A program made the translations under genes and the position numbers. A stretch of 64,000 nt of DNA, taken from contig PZJY01000002.1 of assembly GCA_031472005.1 (NCBI GenBank), forward strand, positions 2,976,001 to 3,040,000. The letters are read 5' to 3'. This DNA is from Tetracladium setigerum. Its lineage: Eukaryota > Ascomycota > Leotiomycetes > Helotiales. Shown piece by piece: positions 1 through 12,450 of this stretch (within the stretch, counting starts at the first letter, position 1; each line of letters starts with the position of its first letter). The notes under the pieces were generated by a model, which saw nothing but the letters and a program-made list of their open reading frames with translations, searched no databases and was not told the DNA's origin.

Positions 1-28
1 CTTCACGATCCCTCATCCAACCGCAACA

Positions 29-2436
29 ATGAGTAACTCGAATCTGGATTTCTCCTCTGATGGCCTTTTGGATCTCACCTTCGATCATCGAGACCCCCGA
101 TATCCATACACCTCAAATATGACCAACCGCTCGAGTTGGCCTCTCCCCCTCGAGATGGGCTCGGGGAGTGGTGCTGACGAGCGAAGAGAGACTTCTCCCA
201 CCCACAGTATCCATCATCAGCAACAGCAGCAACAGCAGCAACAACAGCAGCAATACTCCCAGCCATCGCAAGCCAACTCACCCAACAACCTCCTCACAGA
301 CTGGTCTTTGCAACAGCACCCTCAACACCTACCCCAATACATCCAAGACAACTCGTTGATGGGCACTCAATTCAATAACTTCGGCGCCGGTTTTCAATCG
401 CCGCTGGACACCTATATCCCAACCTCGCAAGCCGGATATGATGGAACACTTCAGATGGACGCACCCTTCAATGGATTGGTACAAACGGTCGAGGCCCAGG
501 CGGCCATGTGGGCGAACTGGCATGATATTGAGAATGCAATGAACTTTGCTGTGAATGATGGCTTGCCCAGTATGAGCCGCCAAAGCTTGGGAAGCACATC
601 GCCGACCGGAACATATCTCGAGGTGCTCTCGTTGCCCAGCTCAAGTAGTGATAACGGATGGGCAACGGTAGATTCTTTTGCAAACTATGATGCCTTCACC
701 CAGGCACAGAATGCCGCCATCTTCAATCCAGGACAGACACTGCATCTTCGAACCCACTCCGACTCCTCGCAATCCGATGGGACCGGTCACACACTAGACT
801 CGTTCGGCAGCTTCGAGGAGATCTCATATCCACCATACTCCCCATACTCTCCTGGATCAGACCACTACCTCGAGCAAAACACTCACAGGAATTGCTACAA
901 TGGCGAGCACCACCACCACTCTCATTCTCACGAGGTGGTCAGCCAAACCGTCAGCCCTGCAGCTGCCGTTGCTCCCGTCGCCATCAAGATGTCTCCTTCA
1001 AGTAGAACCACTCCAACATCATCGACCTCGCCACCTGCACGCAGAAATTCCGCACCAAAGAAGAGCCCCACCGCAAAAGCTACCAAACCTGTCATCCGTC
1101 GTACGTCAAATGGAAAGAAGGATACTGAGAAGCGTGTTGGACGTAGACGTGGGCCCTTATTACCTGAGCAGAGAAAGCAAGCAAGCGAGATCAGAAAGCT
1201 TCGTGCGTGCCTGCGATGCAAGTTCCTTAAGAAGACTTGTGATAAGGGTGAGCCTTGTGCTGGTTGCCAACCTTCTCACGCTCGACTCTGGCAAGTCCCT
1301 TGCACGCGTATCGACATCAAGGACATTGGTTATTTCATGAAGGATTGGAAGGCCGATTATGAGCGTCACGTGGGCCGTGGAGTTTCCGTGTACAACATCA
1401 AGGGCTTCTCTCAAAAGGAGGAACTCATCTGGATTACCCACGGTTATGGATTTGCTATTCCTATCATGGCAAGGGAGGTCTATGTAACCGATGACAGCTG
1501 CTTCACCGTCGACTGGATCGAGACTGAGCACCAGGAGCCTCTTGACTTCGACATCCGCACAGAGAGAATGTCTGCTGGTTCGGAGGGTGTGTCAACCGAG
1601 GCATTGTCCGAGTACCTCGACAAACATCTTGATGGTCCATTCGAGGAGTTCATTGATGACTACTTCGAAGGCACCCCATTCATCACCGAGATCTTGAAGA
1701 CTGCCCACCGATACTACGTCAAAGAGAAGGTCCCAGTCATTCGAAAGGCCCTCAAGCTTGTTCTCGCTTACAATCTCACGATGCATGTCACTATGGTCGA
1801 GCAGAGAGGTGATGAGCACCCAATGGAAGGAATGATTGACGATGAAGATTCCAAGTACAACGGCAAGATCGTTGCCCCAGTCATGATCAACTTCCAGATC
1901 AAGTGTGCTTTGGCCGATATGTGGCGCGAGTTGCAAAAGGAGATCCTCGAGGAGTTGTCATCGCTATACTCCAGCGTCTACAGTGGCGACAGGCTCAAGA
2001 ACTGGCCCACCATCTTCATGATCGCCTCGATCCTCCTCGCTGTCTGGGAAGAGATGCAATTCGATTGCCACTACCGTGTCCCAGATGCTGCTGCCGTCAA
2101 CAAGTTCTGTACCGACATGGAGACTACGCCTGTTGGTGTTATAGTTGGTTTGTTCCATGCCATCTCCCAGAAGCTTCCAGCCTTTACCGATTGGGATACC
2201 CGACGACACGGACAACTCCTCAACAACAACGTTGCAGTTTGTGATGCAATGACCGAAATGCGCGAACATGTGACCAAGCATGGTAAGTTTCATCCCTTTC
2301 TCTACGCTCACCGACTTTTCATTAACATGAAACAGAATCTTACCTCAAAACTCGACCCGATGCCAAGTTTGACCGAAGAGACTTTGATTGTTTATCAAAC
2401 AAGTTCCTCTCCAAGCTTGTCATTCGCGCCAATTAG
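29..2436 (+). CDS. Zn2Cys6-like fungal transcription regulator
   Basis: Probable nuclear DNA-binding regulator of about 784 residues. Exons are 29-2282 and 2336-2436; the 53 bp intron (gtaagt...cag) removes an otherwise continuous read-through and gives a short C-terminus ending in LVIRAN. The N-terminus is disordered, with a pure Gln run of about 12 residues near 64-75, followed by a Ser/Pro-rich stretch to about 370. A basic Lys/Arg segment precedes a cysteine cluster at C394, C397, C404, C410, C413 and C425. That is C-x2-C-x6-C-x5-C-x2-C-x11-C, a Zn2Cys6-type pattern with an unusually long last spacing. The rest (about 430-784) is a well-folded, Trp-rich region that I do not recognise as a named domain. 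The start ATG lies 28 bases from the window edge, so an upstream exon cannot be excluded. Target genes are unknown. Confidence 0.8.
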
Positions 2437-4709
2437 GTCGCTGTCGTCTTGTGTGTGCCATATACATTTCTATATACCTACCCGCATCTCGCATAGGCGA
2501 GATGCTGGTGGGTGGCTGTCAGGCAGTCATTCGACTATATCACTTTGTTTCTTTTGTACATTCGAAATTTCTCACCAAAATCCTCTCCTTTGTTTCGACG
2601 AAAAACATTGGATCCTATGGCCATCCGCTGCGCGCATGCGAGGCACCTTTTGTTATGCGCACTTTTTCCTTTCTCTGATCTATTTTGATTTTTTGATTTT
2701 TTTTTGATTTTTCATGGTCAATACCGGCATAGCGATGGTGGAAGAGTCCTTGGAACGACACACCCCCTTTACGAAGTTCTTGTCCGAGAAATTGAGACGG
2801 CCCTGTATGAGAAAGATTTTATGTTACGTTTGCGTTTCTGATCGGAATTTCCCAGTAATGAGATCATGGATTTTACGTTTACGGCTTTGGAATGGATTAT
2901 GTTTTAGATTAGCTGTTGCTGCGCTTGCGCACACAAATGTCACTTATGGAAGGGACGGGAGGATTTGCAATTCACATTTTTGATGGGGAGCATCTTGGGC
3001 GTTGGAAAACCATGGCAGCATGCTCTGCATCGGAACTTGTTTCGAGATGGGATGATTGGGAGATCTCTGAGGTACCGCTTGCGCGTGGTAGGCTCATGGG
3101 AGACTCTTCGGATAGGCATCAAGTTAAAAACCAAAAAGGAAAACATTTGAACCTCTATCTGGCCTGCTTCAGTCGCGAGTAATCTGGATGTCGTGAACAA
3201 GTGATGTAGGATAACGGTCTGAATCTTCGGAATCTGGTTTCCCCCTAGATCACATTTGACATCTGGCATTTTATTTCTCCTTCATCTCTAACCTTCCTTA
3301 CCTTACCTTCCCTTCCTTCGACGGCAGGCAAATCTTTGCTTGTGATCCCTCCTGCCCTGTTTCCTTCAAGATTCATCCAACCTGCCATCATCTATCATCC
3401 ATCATCCACCCCTCCCCCGCTGTCGCAGGGAATCGAATCCAGAAATATGCAGAAGATACAGAAAAGGATAAACGAGTGCAGCAGCATGTATCAGTTTCCC
3501 TTCCTCATCTTCCGCATCAGTCCTTCGGATAAATTGAGTGAGTACCTAGGTTGTGAGTGATGGGTGATGCTCGAGGATGAATGATCATGCAGAAGCGAGG
3601 AAGGTGGGGAGGGGAGACTCGTTATCGCAATCGCAATCGCAATCGCGAACGGGGTCTGGGCCGGATATAGATTGATTGATTGGGGGTTCATGGTGATGAC
3701 GTATTGATGGGGGGCTTGGTATGGCATGATCTTTGAGAGTTGTCGCATAATGGATGAAGGATGCGTGAAGAAATGAAGATGGAAAGCAGTGAAATGAAGA
3801 GAGAATGATGGAAAGAAAGATACATGGAGAGACATGGAGAGATCAGAGAGAGAAGAAGAAGAGGCGTAGAAGTTGTGGCGAAGGGTCTCACTCTTCTGGG
3901 TGACTCGTAGGCCGATCAGGAGTGAGGAGCCCACCACCGATAGGAGGGAAGCCTAGCAGGCAGGCAGGTACACTAACTAGGACGATCGATAACAAACAAG
4001 CCTTTTTGCAGTTTGTGAGAATAGAGTTTTAAAGAGAGGTGGCGGAACACATTCCCTCCTCTTTGCTTTCCTGTATTCTTTCCGAGGCATCGGGACGGCG
4101 TTTGAAAAATTGATTCGATTGTTGAAGAATGCAAGGGGATGCAGGAATGGATGGCGAATTGTCAGCCTGGCGCTTTGGCGCTGGATGAACTTCGGTGTGA
4201 TGAGGAGGAGGATGATGATGATGATGGCATTATCTGGCAGAATAAGCTGTGACCACCCACTCACTACCCAGCCCTCAAGGTGTAAGGAAGAAAGAATGAA
4301 AGTGAATATGAAAGCAGAGAGAAGAGAGAGAGATAATTCATTTAATGTAATGTAATTGTATTCAAAGATGAAGATGAATGTATGTTCAAAGATACAAATG
4401 ATTAATATCTGTGTACGAATCGGCCTCGTCAACAAACGCTCGCTCGCTCTCTCTTTCCCCCAGCCCCAGCCCCAAGCAGCCAGCAGGTTCTCGAAGAAGG
4501 CGCTCGGCTGACTCAACGCGGCAATCATTCACCTTTCAACGGCGCTAGTCCGGTGTCTCCGCCTCCGCCTCCGCAGCTACTTAAGGCCTCCCTCTCCCTC
4601 TCGCTGCTCGGCCATTCTCCTCCTTCTTCAACAACTTCCACCTCCCTCTCTCCCAACATCGACACCTTCCTCTACTACAAATCCCCTTCACAAACATCAA
4701 ACCGCAATC
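2437..4709. other. Intergenic: 3' flank and polyubiquitin promoter
   Basis: No supported gene. It holds the 3' flank of the upstream regulator, a four-copy ATCGCA hexamer at 3624-3647, and a strongly CT-rich promoter/leader (about 4430-4709) ahead of polyubiquitin. A long minus-strand open frame at 3977-4528 is low-complexity and overlaps that promoter, so I do not call it. Confidence 0.6.
4488..4495. promoter_or_regulatory. Possible heat-shock-element half-pair
   Basis: TTCTCGAA, an inverted nTTCnnGAAn pair, lies about 215 bp upstream of the polyubiquitin ATG. Stress induction through Hsf1 is well known for UBI4 genes. Only two of the three pentamer units are present, so this is suggestive only. 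Confidence 0.25.
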
Positions 4710-5812
4710 ATGCAAATCTTCGTCAAGACCTGTAAGTTGAGACCCCGCTTCTACCGTCGCCATCGGTCCACTTCCATCCTTATCGCCACCCCAGCAGCCT
4801 CGCATCATCAACAACATCACTTCTTCGAGGAACAGTCTGCTAACACACTTCTCTGCAGTGACAGGAAAGACCATCACCCTCGAGGTGGAGTCGTCCGACA
4901 CTATCGACAATGTTAAGAGCAAGATCCAGGACAAGGAGGGAATTCCCCCGGACCAACAGCGTTTGATCTTCGCAGGCAAGCAACTTGAGGATGGACGTAC
5001 TCTCTCCGACTACAACATCCAAAAGGAATCCACCTTGCATCTCGTTCTCCGTCTTCGTGGCGGTATGCAAATCTGTGAGTACAGCCTTATCATCAACCAC
5101 AATCACACCACATCTGCTAACACATTCATCAGTCGTCAAGACCCTCACTGGTAAGACTATCACCCTCGAGGTGGAGTCTTCCGATACCATCGACAACGTC
5201 AAGTCGAAGATTCAGGATAAGGAGGGCATTCCCCCGGACCAACAGCGTTTGATCTTTGCTGGCAAGCAACTTGAGGACGGCCGAACCCTTTCCGACTACA
5301 ACATCCAGAAGGAGTCAACCCTTCACTTGGTGCTCCGTCTCCGTGGTGGTATGCAAATTTTCGTCAAGACTCTCACCGGCAAGACCATCACCCTTGAGGT
5401 CGAGTCGTCCGATACCATCGACAATGTAAAGTCGAAGATTCAGGATAAGGAGGGTATTCCCCCGGACCAACAACGTCTTATCTTCGCCGGTAAGCAGTTG
5501 GAGGATGGCCGAACCTTGTCCGACTACAACATTCAAAAGGAGTCCACACTCCACTTGGTCCTTCGTCTCCGTGGTGGTATGCAAATCTTTGTCAAGACTT
5601 TGACTGGAAAGACTATTACGTTGGAGGTTGAGTCTTCGGACACAATTGATAACGTCAAGTCAAAGATCCAAGACAAGGAGGGTATCCCACCGGACCAGCA
5701 ACGTTTGATCTTTGCTGGTAAGCAGTTGGAGGATGGCCGCACCTTGAGCGATTATAACATCCAAAAGGAGTCTACTCTCCACTTGGTTCTTCGTCTTCGT
5801 GGTGGCCAATAA
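4710..5812 (+). CDS. UBI4: Polyubiquitin, four head-to-tail units
   Basis: Encodes 305 residues, exactly four 76-residue ubiquitins (MQIFVKT...LRLRGG) plus one C-terminal Gln that must be removed with the precursor processing by deubiquitinases. Exons are 4710-4731, 4859-5074 and 5133-5812; the introns are 127 and 58 bp. Intron 1 interrupts unit 1 after MQIFVKT and intron 2 interrupts unit 2 after MQI, both in phase 1. The last two units are intronless. All units carry the lysines used for chain building (K48 in AGKQLEDG, K63 in NIQKES) and the Gly-Gly tail. The product supplies free ubiquitin for proteasomal degradation, and in fungi this gene class is stress-induced. The units match at protein level but differ at synonymous sites. 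Confidence 0.97.
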
Positions 5813-6358
5813 GTGGTCGGACAGTGCTGGTGACAGATACCTTTTTTTGTTCTTTGCGATGGCGTTCTCGGATCCGAGATTTGGGATCTTTCCATAGCTT
5901 TCAAAGCATGGAGCACCGGCGTGTGCAGCAGCAAGCGTGGAATGAGCAATGACCCATTATTTAGTCTATAAATGAAAATACATTTGGACACATATTTACT
6001 TGACCTTCAATATTCCGACGTGATATGCCAAATTGTGAGACATAGTGTTTCGGTGATAATGTGACTGTAAATACATTGACTGGTGTTCGCGGGCATGGTG
6101 TTCTACAAAATGCGGGGCGAGGCTGCGACCACTGTAGATTTCTGGAAATGAACTTCTCTTCCTATTAATCATATTTCCACCAAACCTTAGCCATCAACTC
6201 CATGCACATGTATCCTGCCAGAGAAACATCTCGCCACATCGAACCCTCCAGAAACAGAGACAAAACCAACACTAGCCTAAACACCGCACCACTCTACTGA
6301 CATGAAGCCTCGCCTCGTCCAACAATGAACCCACCTCCCCACACATAAGCTCCAAGAG
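5813..6358. other. Intergenic between polyubiquitin and ETP1-like gene
   Basis: No coding signal seen. It contains the polyubiquitin 3' flank and an AC-rich leader directly before the next ATG at 6359. Confidence 0.6.
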
Positions 6359-8774
6359 ATGCCGCAATACTTCTACCACCTCAAATTCGAACTCTATCCC
6401 TATCCCAACGCCCCCACACGATCTGCGAGCACCACCCTCACAAGAGTCGACGAAGAGGAACTGCAGAGGGAGATTTGGATACCTACCAATACCAGGAGCG
6501 CAGACGGGACGCCCGCAGACGAGGCTGATATCTTCGATTCATCACTCTGGCCGAGACATAAACCTGTTCCCTCTGATACGCCGAAAGTGAAACTTGAGCT
6601 CGAAATTGAGCATCTTGATCTGGGTCGGGATAAGCATCAGACTAGAGTGTCGGGAGGGAGAGCTGCTGCTGGTGTGATCGATTGTGGCCCGGCCCGCGCG
6701 CAGGACAAACAGAAGGAACGGCAACAACAACAACGACAACAACACTACGTAACGGGATCAAGCGCAGAAAGAGAATTTCCTCCGCCGAGCGCGGGGAATA
6801 TACAGAGTTGTTTGGAGAGCGCGAGGAGGGATTGGAGGTTTGGGAGGGTGAGGATTGAGAGTTGGGATTTGGATTTGGATTCGGGTTCGGGACTGGGAGG
6901 TTCTAGTGTAGAGGAGGACGGGCAGGATAGACATACAGAGACGATGGAGAGACCTGAGTTGAGACGTAAAAGGGGAGAGAGTAGTGTTGCTAGTGGGATG
7001 ACTGTGGGTGGGTTGGCTACTGCTGGGGGCAGGGTGACGAAAGCGAGGTTCGAGGAGGGGAAGAATACAGAGGTTGGCTGGGGAGTGGTGCATCTTTATC
7101 GTGATGGGGAGAATACTGGGAATGGTGGAGTGGAGATTTACAGTTCTGATTCCAATGCTATTGTTGGAGAGGATGGACAGGCAGAGGAAGCAGGGAAGGA
7201 TGAGGATTTCACCACCTTATGTATTCCTGCTGTTCCGAGCTACTTGACTCCAAGTGATTTCTTGGGGTTTGTCGGGGAGAAAACGAGGGAGGAGGTTAGT
7301 CATTTCAGGATGGTTATGACGGGGAGGATGAATAGGTACTTGGTTCTTATGAAGTTTAGGGATGGAGGTGTGGCGAGGAAGTGGAAGAGGGACTGGGATG
7401 GGAAGGTTTTCAATAGTATGGAGGTAAGTCAAGTCGCTCCTCTGGCCCATCTCAAACCAGAAGAATACATACAGAAATGGCAAGCTAACTCTTCTTCGCC
7501 CAAATTTCTAGCCGGAAACATGTCACGTAACATTTATCAAATCCATAACCTTCCAAACACCCACCTCAACCTCCACTACCAGCTTCCCCGAACTGGCTCA
7601 CGACCCTTTCACACCATATCTTAAGCCCTTTCCACCACCAACCCCCAACCTCGTCGAACTACCCACCTGCCCCGTCTGTCTCGAAAGAATGGACGATACA
7701 ACCGGTCTCCTCACCATTCTCTGCCAACACGTCTTCCACTGCGCCTGTCTTCAAAAATGGCGTGGTTCAGGCTGTCCTGTTTGTCGACACACCAATCCCT
7801 CTCCCTCCCTCTCGCCATCTCCATATGCCACCGATCCACCATTTGGCAGCTCTTCCGCCAATCTTTGTAGTGTTTGCGATAGCAGTACTGATCTCTGGAT
7901 CTGTCTAATTTGTGGTCTTGTAGGCTGCGGCCGATATAAAGGCGGCCACGCGAAAGAGCACTGGAAAGAAACTGCACATAATTTTGCCCTGGAGATAGAA
8001 ACGCAGCACGTATGGGACTACGCGGGAGATCTCTGGGTCCATCGTCTCATCCGAGACAAAGGCAACGGCAAAGTCGTGGAATTCCCTTCTTCAGGTAGCC
8101 GTGGCGGCGTCATTAGTGGTGATGGTGGTAGGAATGGAATCGGAGACGAAGACATGGAAATGGTACCCCGCGAGAAACTCGACCGGATTGGAATCGAATA
8201 CACCCACCTTCTCACCAGCCAGCTCGAATCTCAACGAGTCTACTTCGAAGACCTCGTCAACAAAGCCGTCTCCAAAGCCTCCGCAGCCTCCTCCACCGCC
8301 CACCTCGCCAACTCCCAAGCCACCGACGCCCTCTCGCGGCTCCACGATCTTGAGGTGGAAAACCGCAAACTCAAAGCCGACACCATCGCCAACCTCGAGA
8401 AAGAGCTGGCGCGGGAGAAGCGCAAGGCCGAGAAATCAAGCGAGGTTGCGCGCGGCTTCGGCAAGAGTCTGATGGAGGAGAAGAAGGTGAGTGAGGGCTT
8501 AATGAAGCGAATTGAGCATCTTAATGTTGGTATGATGGGTGTGAGTCAGGAGTTGGGCAAGGTGAAGGGTGAGAATGAGGAATTGAGGGAGGAGAATAGG
8601 GATTTGTTGTTTAGTATTACGGCCGGGGAGAAGTTGAGGAATATGGAGGCGGAGGGCGGGTTGGAGGAAGGGGAGGTGGAGGGGGGACGGTGGGGTTGCC
8701 GCCGGAGAAGAAGAAGGGGAAGGGGAGGGGGAAGAGGTGATCATTTAATGGAAGTATACTTGAACAGTTCTTAA
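6359..8774 (+). CDS. ETP1: RING and UBP zinc-finger ubiquitin ligase (ETP1/BRAP2 family)
   Basis: Predicted cytoplasmic E3 ligase of the BRAP2/IMP family (yeast Etp1). Exons are 6359-7423 and 7512-8774; the 88 bp intron joins ME to PETCHVTF, restoring the conserved RRM-like BRAP2 segment (about residues 285-370). The order that follows is a C3HC4 RING finger at about 408-448 (CPVC, CQHVFHCAC, CPVC), a UBP-type zinc finger at about 474-535 (CSVC, CLICG, GCGRYKGGHAKEHW), and a long coiled coil at about 580-750. This is the full family architecture. The C-terminus is odd: after a run of six G at 8681-8686 the frame reads Arg/Gly-rich sequence to a stop at 8774. One extra base there would give a short Lys-rich tail stopping at 8740, which looks more natural. 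I think the tail is probably affected by a base-call error. Confidence 0.93.
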
Positions 8775-9461
8775 ATCTATTATCTTGTGATGCTCTCTCT
8801 CGCTCGCTCGCTTCATTGACACTTTTCTGTCGCGACTGTTTAGACCTTGCTCAACTCATCCTCAATGTCAACAATACCTCGCTTAACCCCCCACGTCCGC
8901 ATCCCGTGCAACTTTTCATAAACACTCGATGGAAATGAAAGAGGGTTGTTGGTGGTGATGATAATAATGATGAGGAGGAAGAAGGATAGTGGATGGGAAT
9001 ACTTTATGATATGAGTCAACGTTCATATATAATGCAATCAAGGAATGCAAGATGAGAGAATAAACAACCACCCATAACATGATGCACTACCACACAACCA
9101 ACCGAGGAAACTTGAGACTTTGAAATCAAGATCAGAAAAGGGAAAAAAAAACACTTTGCGAAGGAAAAGGACATCATCTATTTTTTCTCATAGTAACATC
9201 GAACCCATTTGGAGTAAAGTACAACCAACCAACTACTAATCAAAGAAAGGAAAAATACTATTCTTTCGTCATCATATCCATGCGTTTCAAAAAAAGGAGA
9301 AGCATGCCAACGCCTACATGACTTCCGTAAAGTATGCATCGCAAAACCGCCCATCCCATACATTTGTCTACTCAGAACCCCCCCCAAGAACGCCATCAAT
9401 CCATAATACAATCATCCACCCATTCGTTAAAGGGAAAAAAGTTTCGGAAGTAAAAAAGAAA
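8775..9461. other. Convergent 3' flanks
   Basis: AT-rich with no supported gene. It lies between the 3' ends of the ETP1-like gene and the minus-strand membrane protein gene. Confidence 0.6.
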
Positions 9462-11309
9462 TCAACGATCCCAATGTCCATCAACCTCCCCTCTCTCAGA
9501 AGCAGCACCAGTAATTCTCCTCCCGCTGTTACTCCCACTCCCGTAAAGCATCTCCATCAACTTTCCTTTCTGTCGTTCCCTCACTCCACCCAAGTGTCCA
9601 CTCACCTCCTCCAAGCCCTTGATCTGCTCATCAATACCCAGCGTACTTGCATTTGCCCTCAACAACGGACTGACCAGTTTTCTCCTCAAGGTCTCCAGGT
9701 TTGCTTTCAGCGTGAGTAATTTTCCGTTGTGTTCCAGCAGCACGCTCTTGTTCTGCACGGTTTTGGAGCGGATGTTGCTTAGCAGTTTCTTGTTCCGTTC
9801 GAATTTGTGCAGAGTGCTACTGTTTGGGCCGAGGAGTTTGGTCCAGAGGGAAGAGAGCATGTCATCCTGCGCCGTCTCTTGGGCCGAGGACTCGCGAATG
9901 ACGGTTCGTGCCAGATTCAGGAATTGTCGATCGATGGCCTCGAAGAGAGAGAAGAGCGCAAGTGAATGCTGCAGTTCCGAGTTGATGGAGTCTTCGAGGA
10001 CGGAGAGGAATTCGGTGAATGTTCGTTGAAGAGTTTGACGTGTTCTTTGCGCGGAAGAGAGGCCGAAGAGGGATGTTGCGAGGATCCCGGCTCTGGTGGG
10101 GTTGCCAGATTGGTTTTCGAATATTCCGGCTTTACTCAGGAGGGTGTGGAGGTTGTCGAAGGCGGAGCTCATTGGGGATGGTGGGAGGACTTGGAGTTGA
10201 GCTAATTCTCGCTTGGCCCAGTCCATTACAATCAGGATCCTAAATGCAAAAATTAGCAAGTGTTCACACCCTTTCTTGTCTTTCCTGCCTCGCTTACCCG
10301 TCAACATCTCCATCGACATTCGCAAAGAATCGAGTCAATTCAATAGCCAAAGTTTTCAAGCTGTCGCTTAGATCATCAAGTTCTTTGACAATCATGGGAG
10401 CTGAACTCATGTTTGTTGTTCGCACACTCTCTCCAAGATCCCAGACGGCAACTCCTGTGGCTTGGAGGTCGCCAATTTGCTGAACACCATTCTCCGAATA
10501 GAATATCAATGGTTCAAAAGCCTTTGCCAAGCCAGCTACTTTAACCAAGTCTGGGACAGGAGGTGGTGTGCCTGGTTGGAATAATGACCGCAAGGTCGTG
10601 ATAGCAAGGAACGCGACAAAAGTTGACATAAATATGGAGGTCCAAGAGTTGGTGATGCTCTCAAACCTTGTTCTCATTAAGGAGAAAGCTGCTTCGAATG
10701 GCTCTGTACGATGTTGAACCTCTGCCCTGACTGCAAATCGAATGTCTACAATAGTCAATATTTAGAAAAGAGAGGGAAATTCAGATGTTGCATACAATTA
10801 TTTGGATTCTCGACAGAAGGCATCGCAACAGCTCCCTCTTCCTCCTTTATCCGTCCGCCAAAAGTGTTCCCAAAATCTGTATTTCCTCGAGGATATGGAT
10901 CTGGACTTGGACTCCTCCGCTTCTCTGGACTGACCGATCCAGTAGGTAATCTGGTCCGCGCTGCGGCCGCTAAAGTCGCATCCTCCCCATCATCAGCACT
11001 CTCATACTCAGGACTACTCTCCTCCCTATATCTCTCTCCCAACATAGAGCGACTATTGTTCCAAAAGCCGCTGCTTCGATTGCCGTTTCCGTCTCGTCTC
11101 CACGCCGGCGGGCTGAATCTGCCTCCCGACACCGACTCTGCCATCTCCGACTCGCTGTCTGAACGGAAGCCAGAATGATGGGAGGGATAGCCAAAGTGGT
11201 GCGACCGGCTTAGGAGCTCGCTGCTTCCTGGCTCGAAGTCTTGTAGAGAGGCGTCCAAGGATGGGTGTTTTTCGAAGAGGCCGTCCAGTTCCTCGATTGT
11301 CGTTGCCAT
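9462..11309 (-). CDS. Unrecognised fungal membrane-associated protein
   Basis: I do not recognise this family. On the minus strand the exons are 11309-10796, 10745-10298 and 10239-9462, with introns of 50 and 58 bp. Both junctions keep frame and give 579 residues. The N-terminal about 170 residues are disordered, Ser/Arg/Pro-rich and acidic. Residues about 185-205 contain a hydrophobic stretch (FMSTFVAFLAITTL) that may span a membrane. The C-terminal half is helical and coiled-coil-like. An in-frame extension to an ATG at 11499 is possible: splicing out 11382-11331 would add a very hydrophobic segment (ALTVLLFVYLYII), giving about 625 residues. I chose 11309 as the conservative start. Function unknown. 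Confidence 0.7.
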
Positions 11310-11499
11310 GGCGAATGTTGTGGGTTCCTTCTTGCTCGTCGTCGGAGTAGTAGTAGGGTTCTCGTCGCGGAACGGTGCGTACGTGAATTATGTAGAGGTA
11401 AACAAATAAGAGGACTGTGAGCGCAATAGCGGTACTGGGTGCGATTGTCAGAGAAACTAGGGCGACGTTGAGATGATTCTCCACGGCGATAAAGGGCAT

Positions 11500-12450
11500 A
11501 TCCAGCCTTCGTTCTTGCTAGCCTGCTAGGTCGAGAGAAGGTCACTGTTGTGGTCGTGGAAGTCGAACAGAACTGCTGATCGCGCGGTCAAGTTACTTCG
11601 CGGGGTCATGTGCGATAAGAGACGAGGGACCGCAACAGACGATAGTGACAAGTGATGTGTACCGACAGGTGGTATGCAAGGGAGAAAAGAGGAAGACGAA
11701 GAAGAGACGGAAGAGAAGAAGTCGTAGCCAGTGAATATTGGGAAGATAAAAATGACCGAAAAGGATGGTAGGTCGAGGGTGATGCGAATGAGTGAAGTGA
11801 CAGGTCCTGGTACCTAATCATATAAAATCCGTCAGTCGTTTGTAACCAGCCACCCAATTGTCTCTGTCCCTTCCGACGACATTCTCCCACATTTCTTCTC
11901 ACTGACCTCCTCCCTCCTCCCACTTGTCGACCACCGCTCTGTTGCTGTGCTGGCCGCGATGGACCTTGTAACTCGTTGTGAGTGGAGGAGCGAGAGAATT
12001 GGGGAGGTTGGGGCCAATCGATTGTGGTCCCCAAGATGCGGCCGCAGAGGAACCAATAACGAGACCTTCTTCAAGCGTTCGTGAAACATCCTCGAACCTA
12101 GAAACATCTCACATATATCACATACATCACATACTTCGTACTGAAAATAATCACTGTGCTTGGACCCAAAAGATAATCGAAAGCCTTTTCATGCTACGAT
12201 CTAACTATCTACCTATGTACTAAGTGTAATAATAATGCCATGCACGCTATGCGACCCCTGATCAACTCACACACTATTTCTACATAAAAACACATCCACT
12301 CGCCCGCAAAAGAAAGGTATTCAAGGCTATTTCCATCCATCCATTCCTTGCTCGCTTTTCCTCTATCAATCTTTCCGGATTTGAGTCTCCGCCATCATAA
12401 ACGCATTAATAAACACCTTGACACGAAGACAAACAACCTTTTTTTTTTTT
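11500..12450. other. Intergenic, upstream of membrane protein gene
   Basis: No gene is supported. Open frames here are short, Ser/Arg-rich and mutually overlapping. The NUP145 3' flank at 12440-12450 contains a T run directly beside the stop codon. Confidence 0.55.

Noticed and set aside
3977..4528. 183-codon minus-strand open frame in the polyubiquitin promoter
   Set aside because: Low-complexity Ile/Leu/Phe-rich translation from simple repeats, no domain, overlaps the CT-rich promoter.
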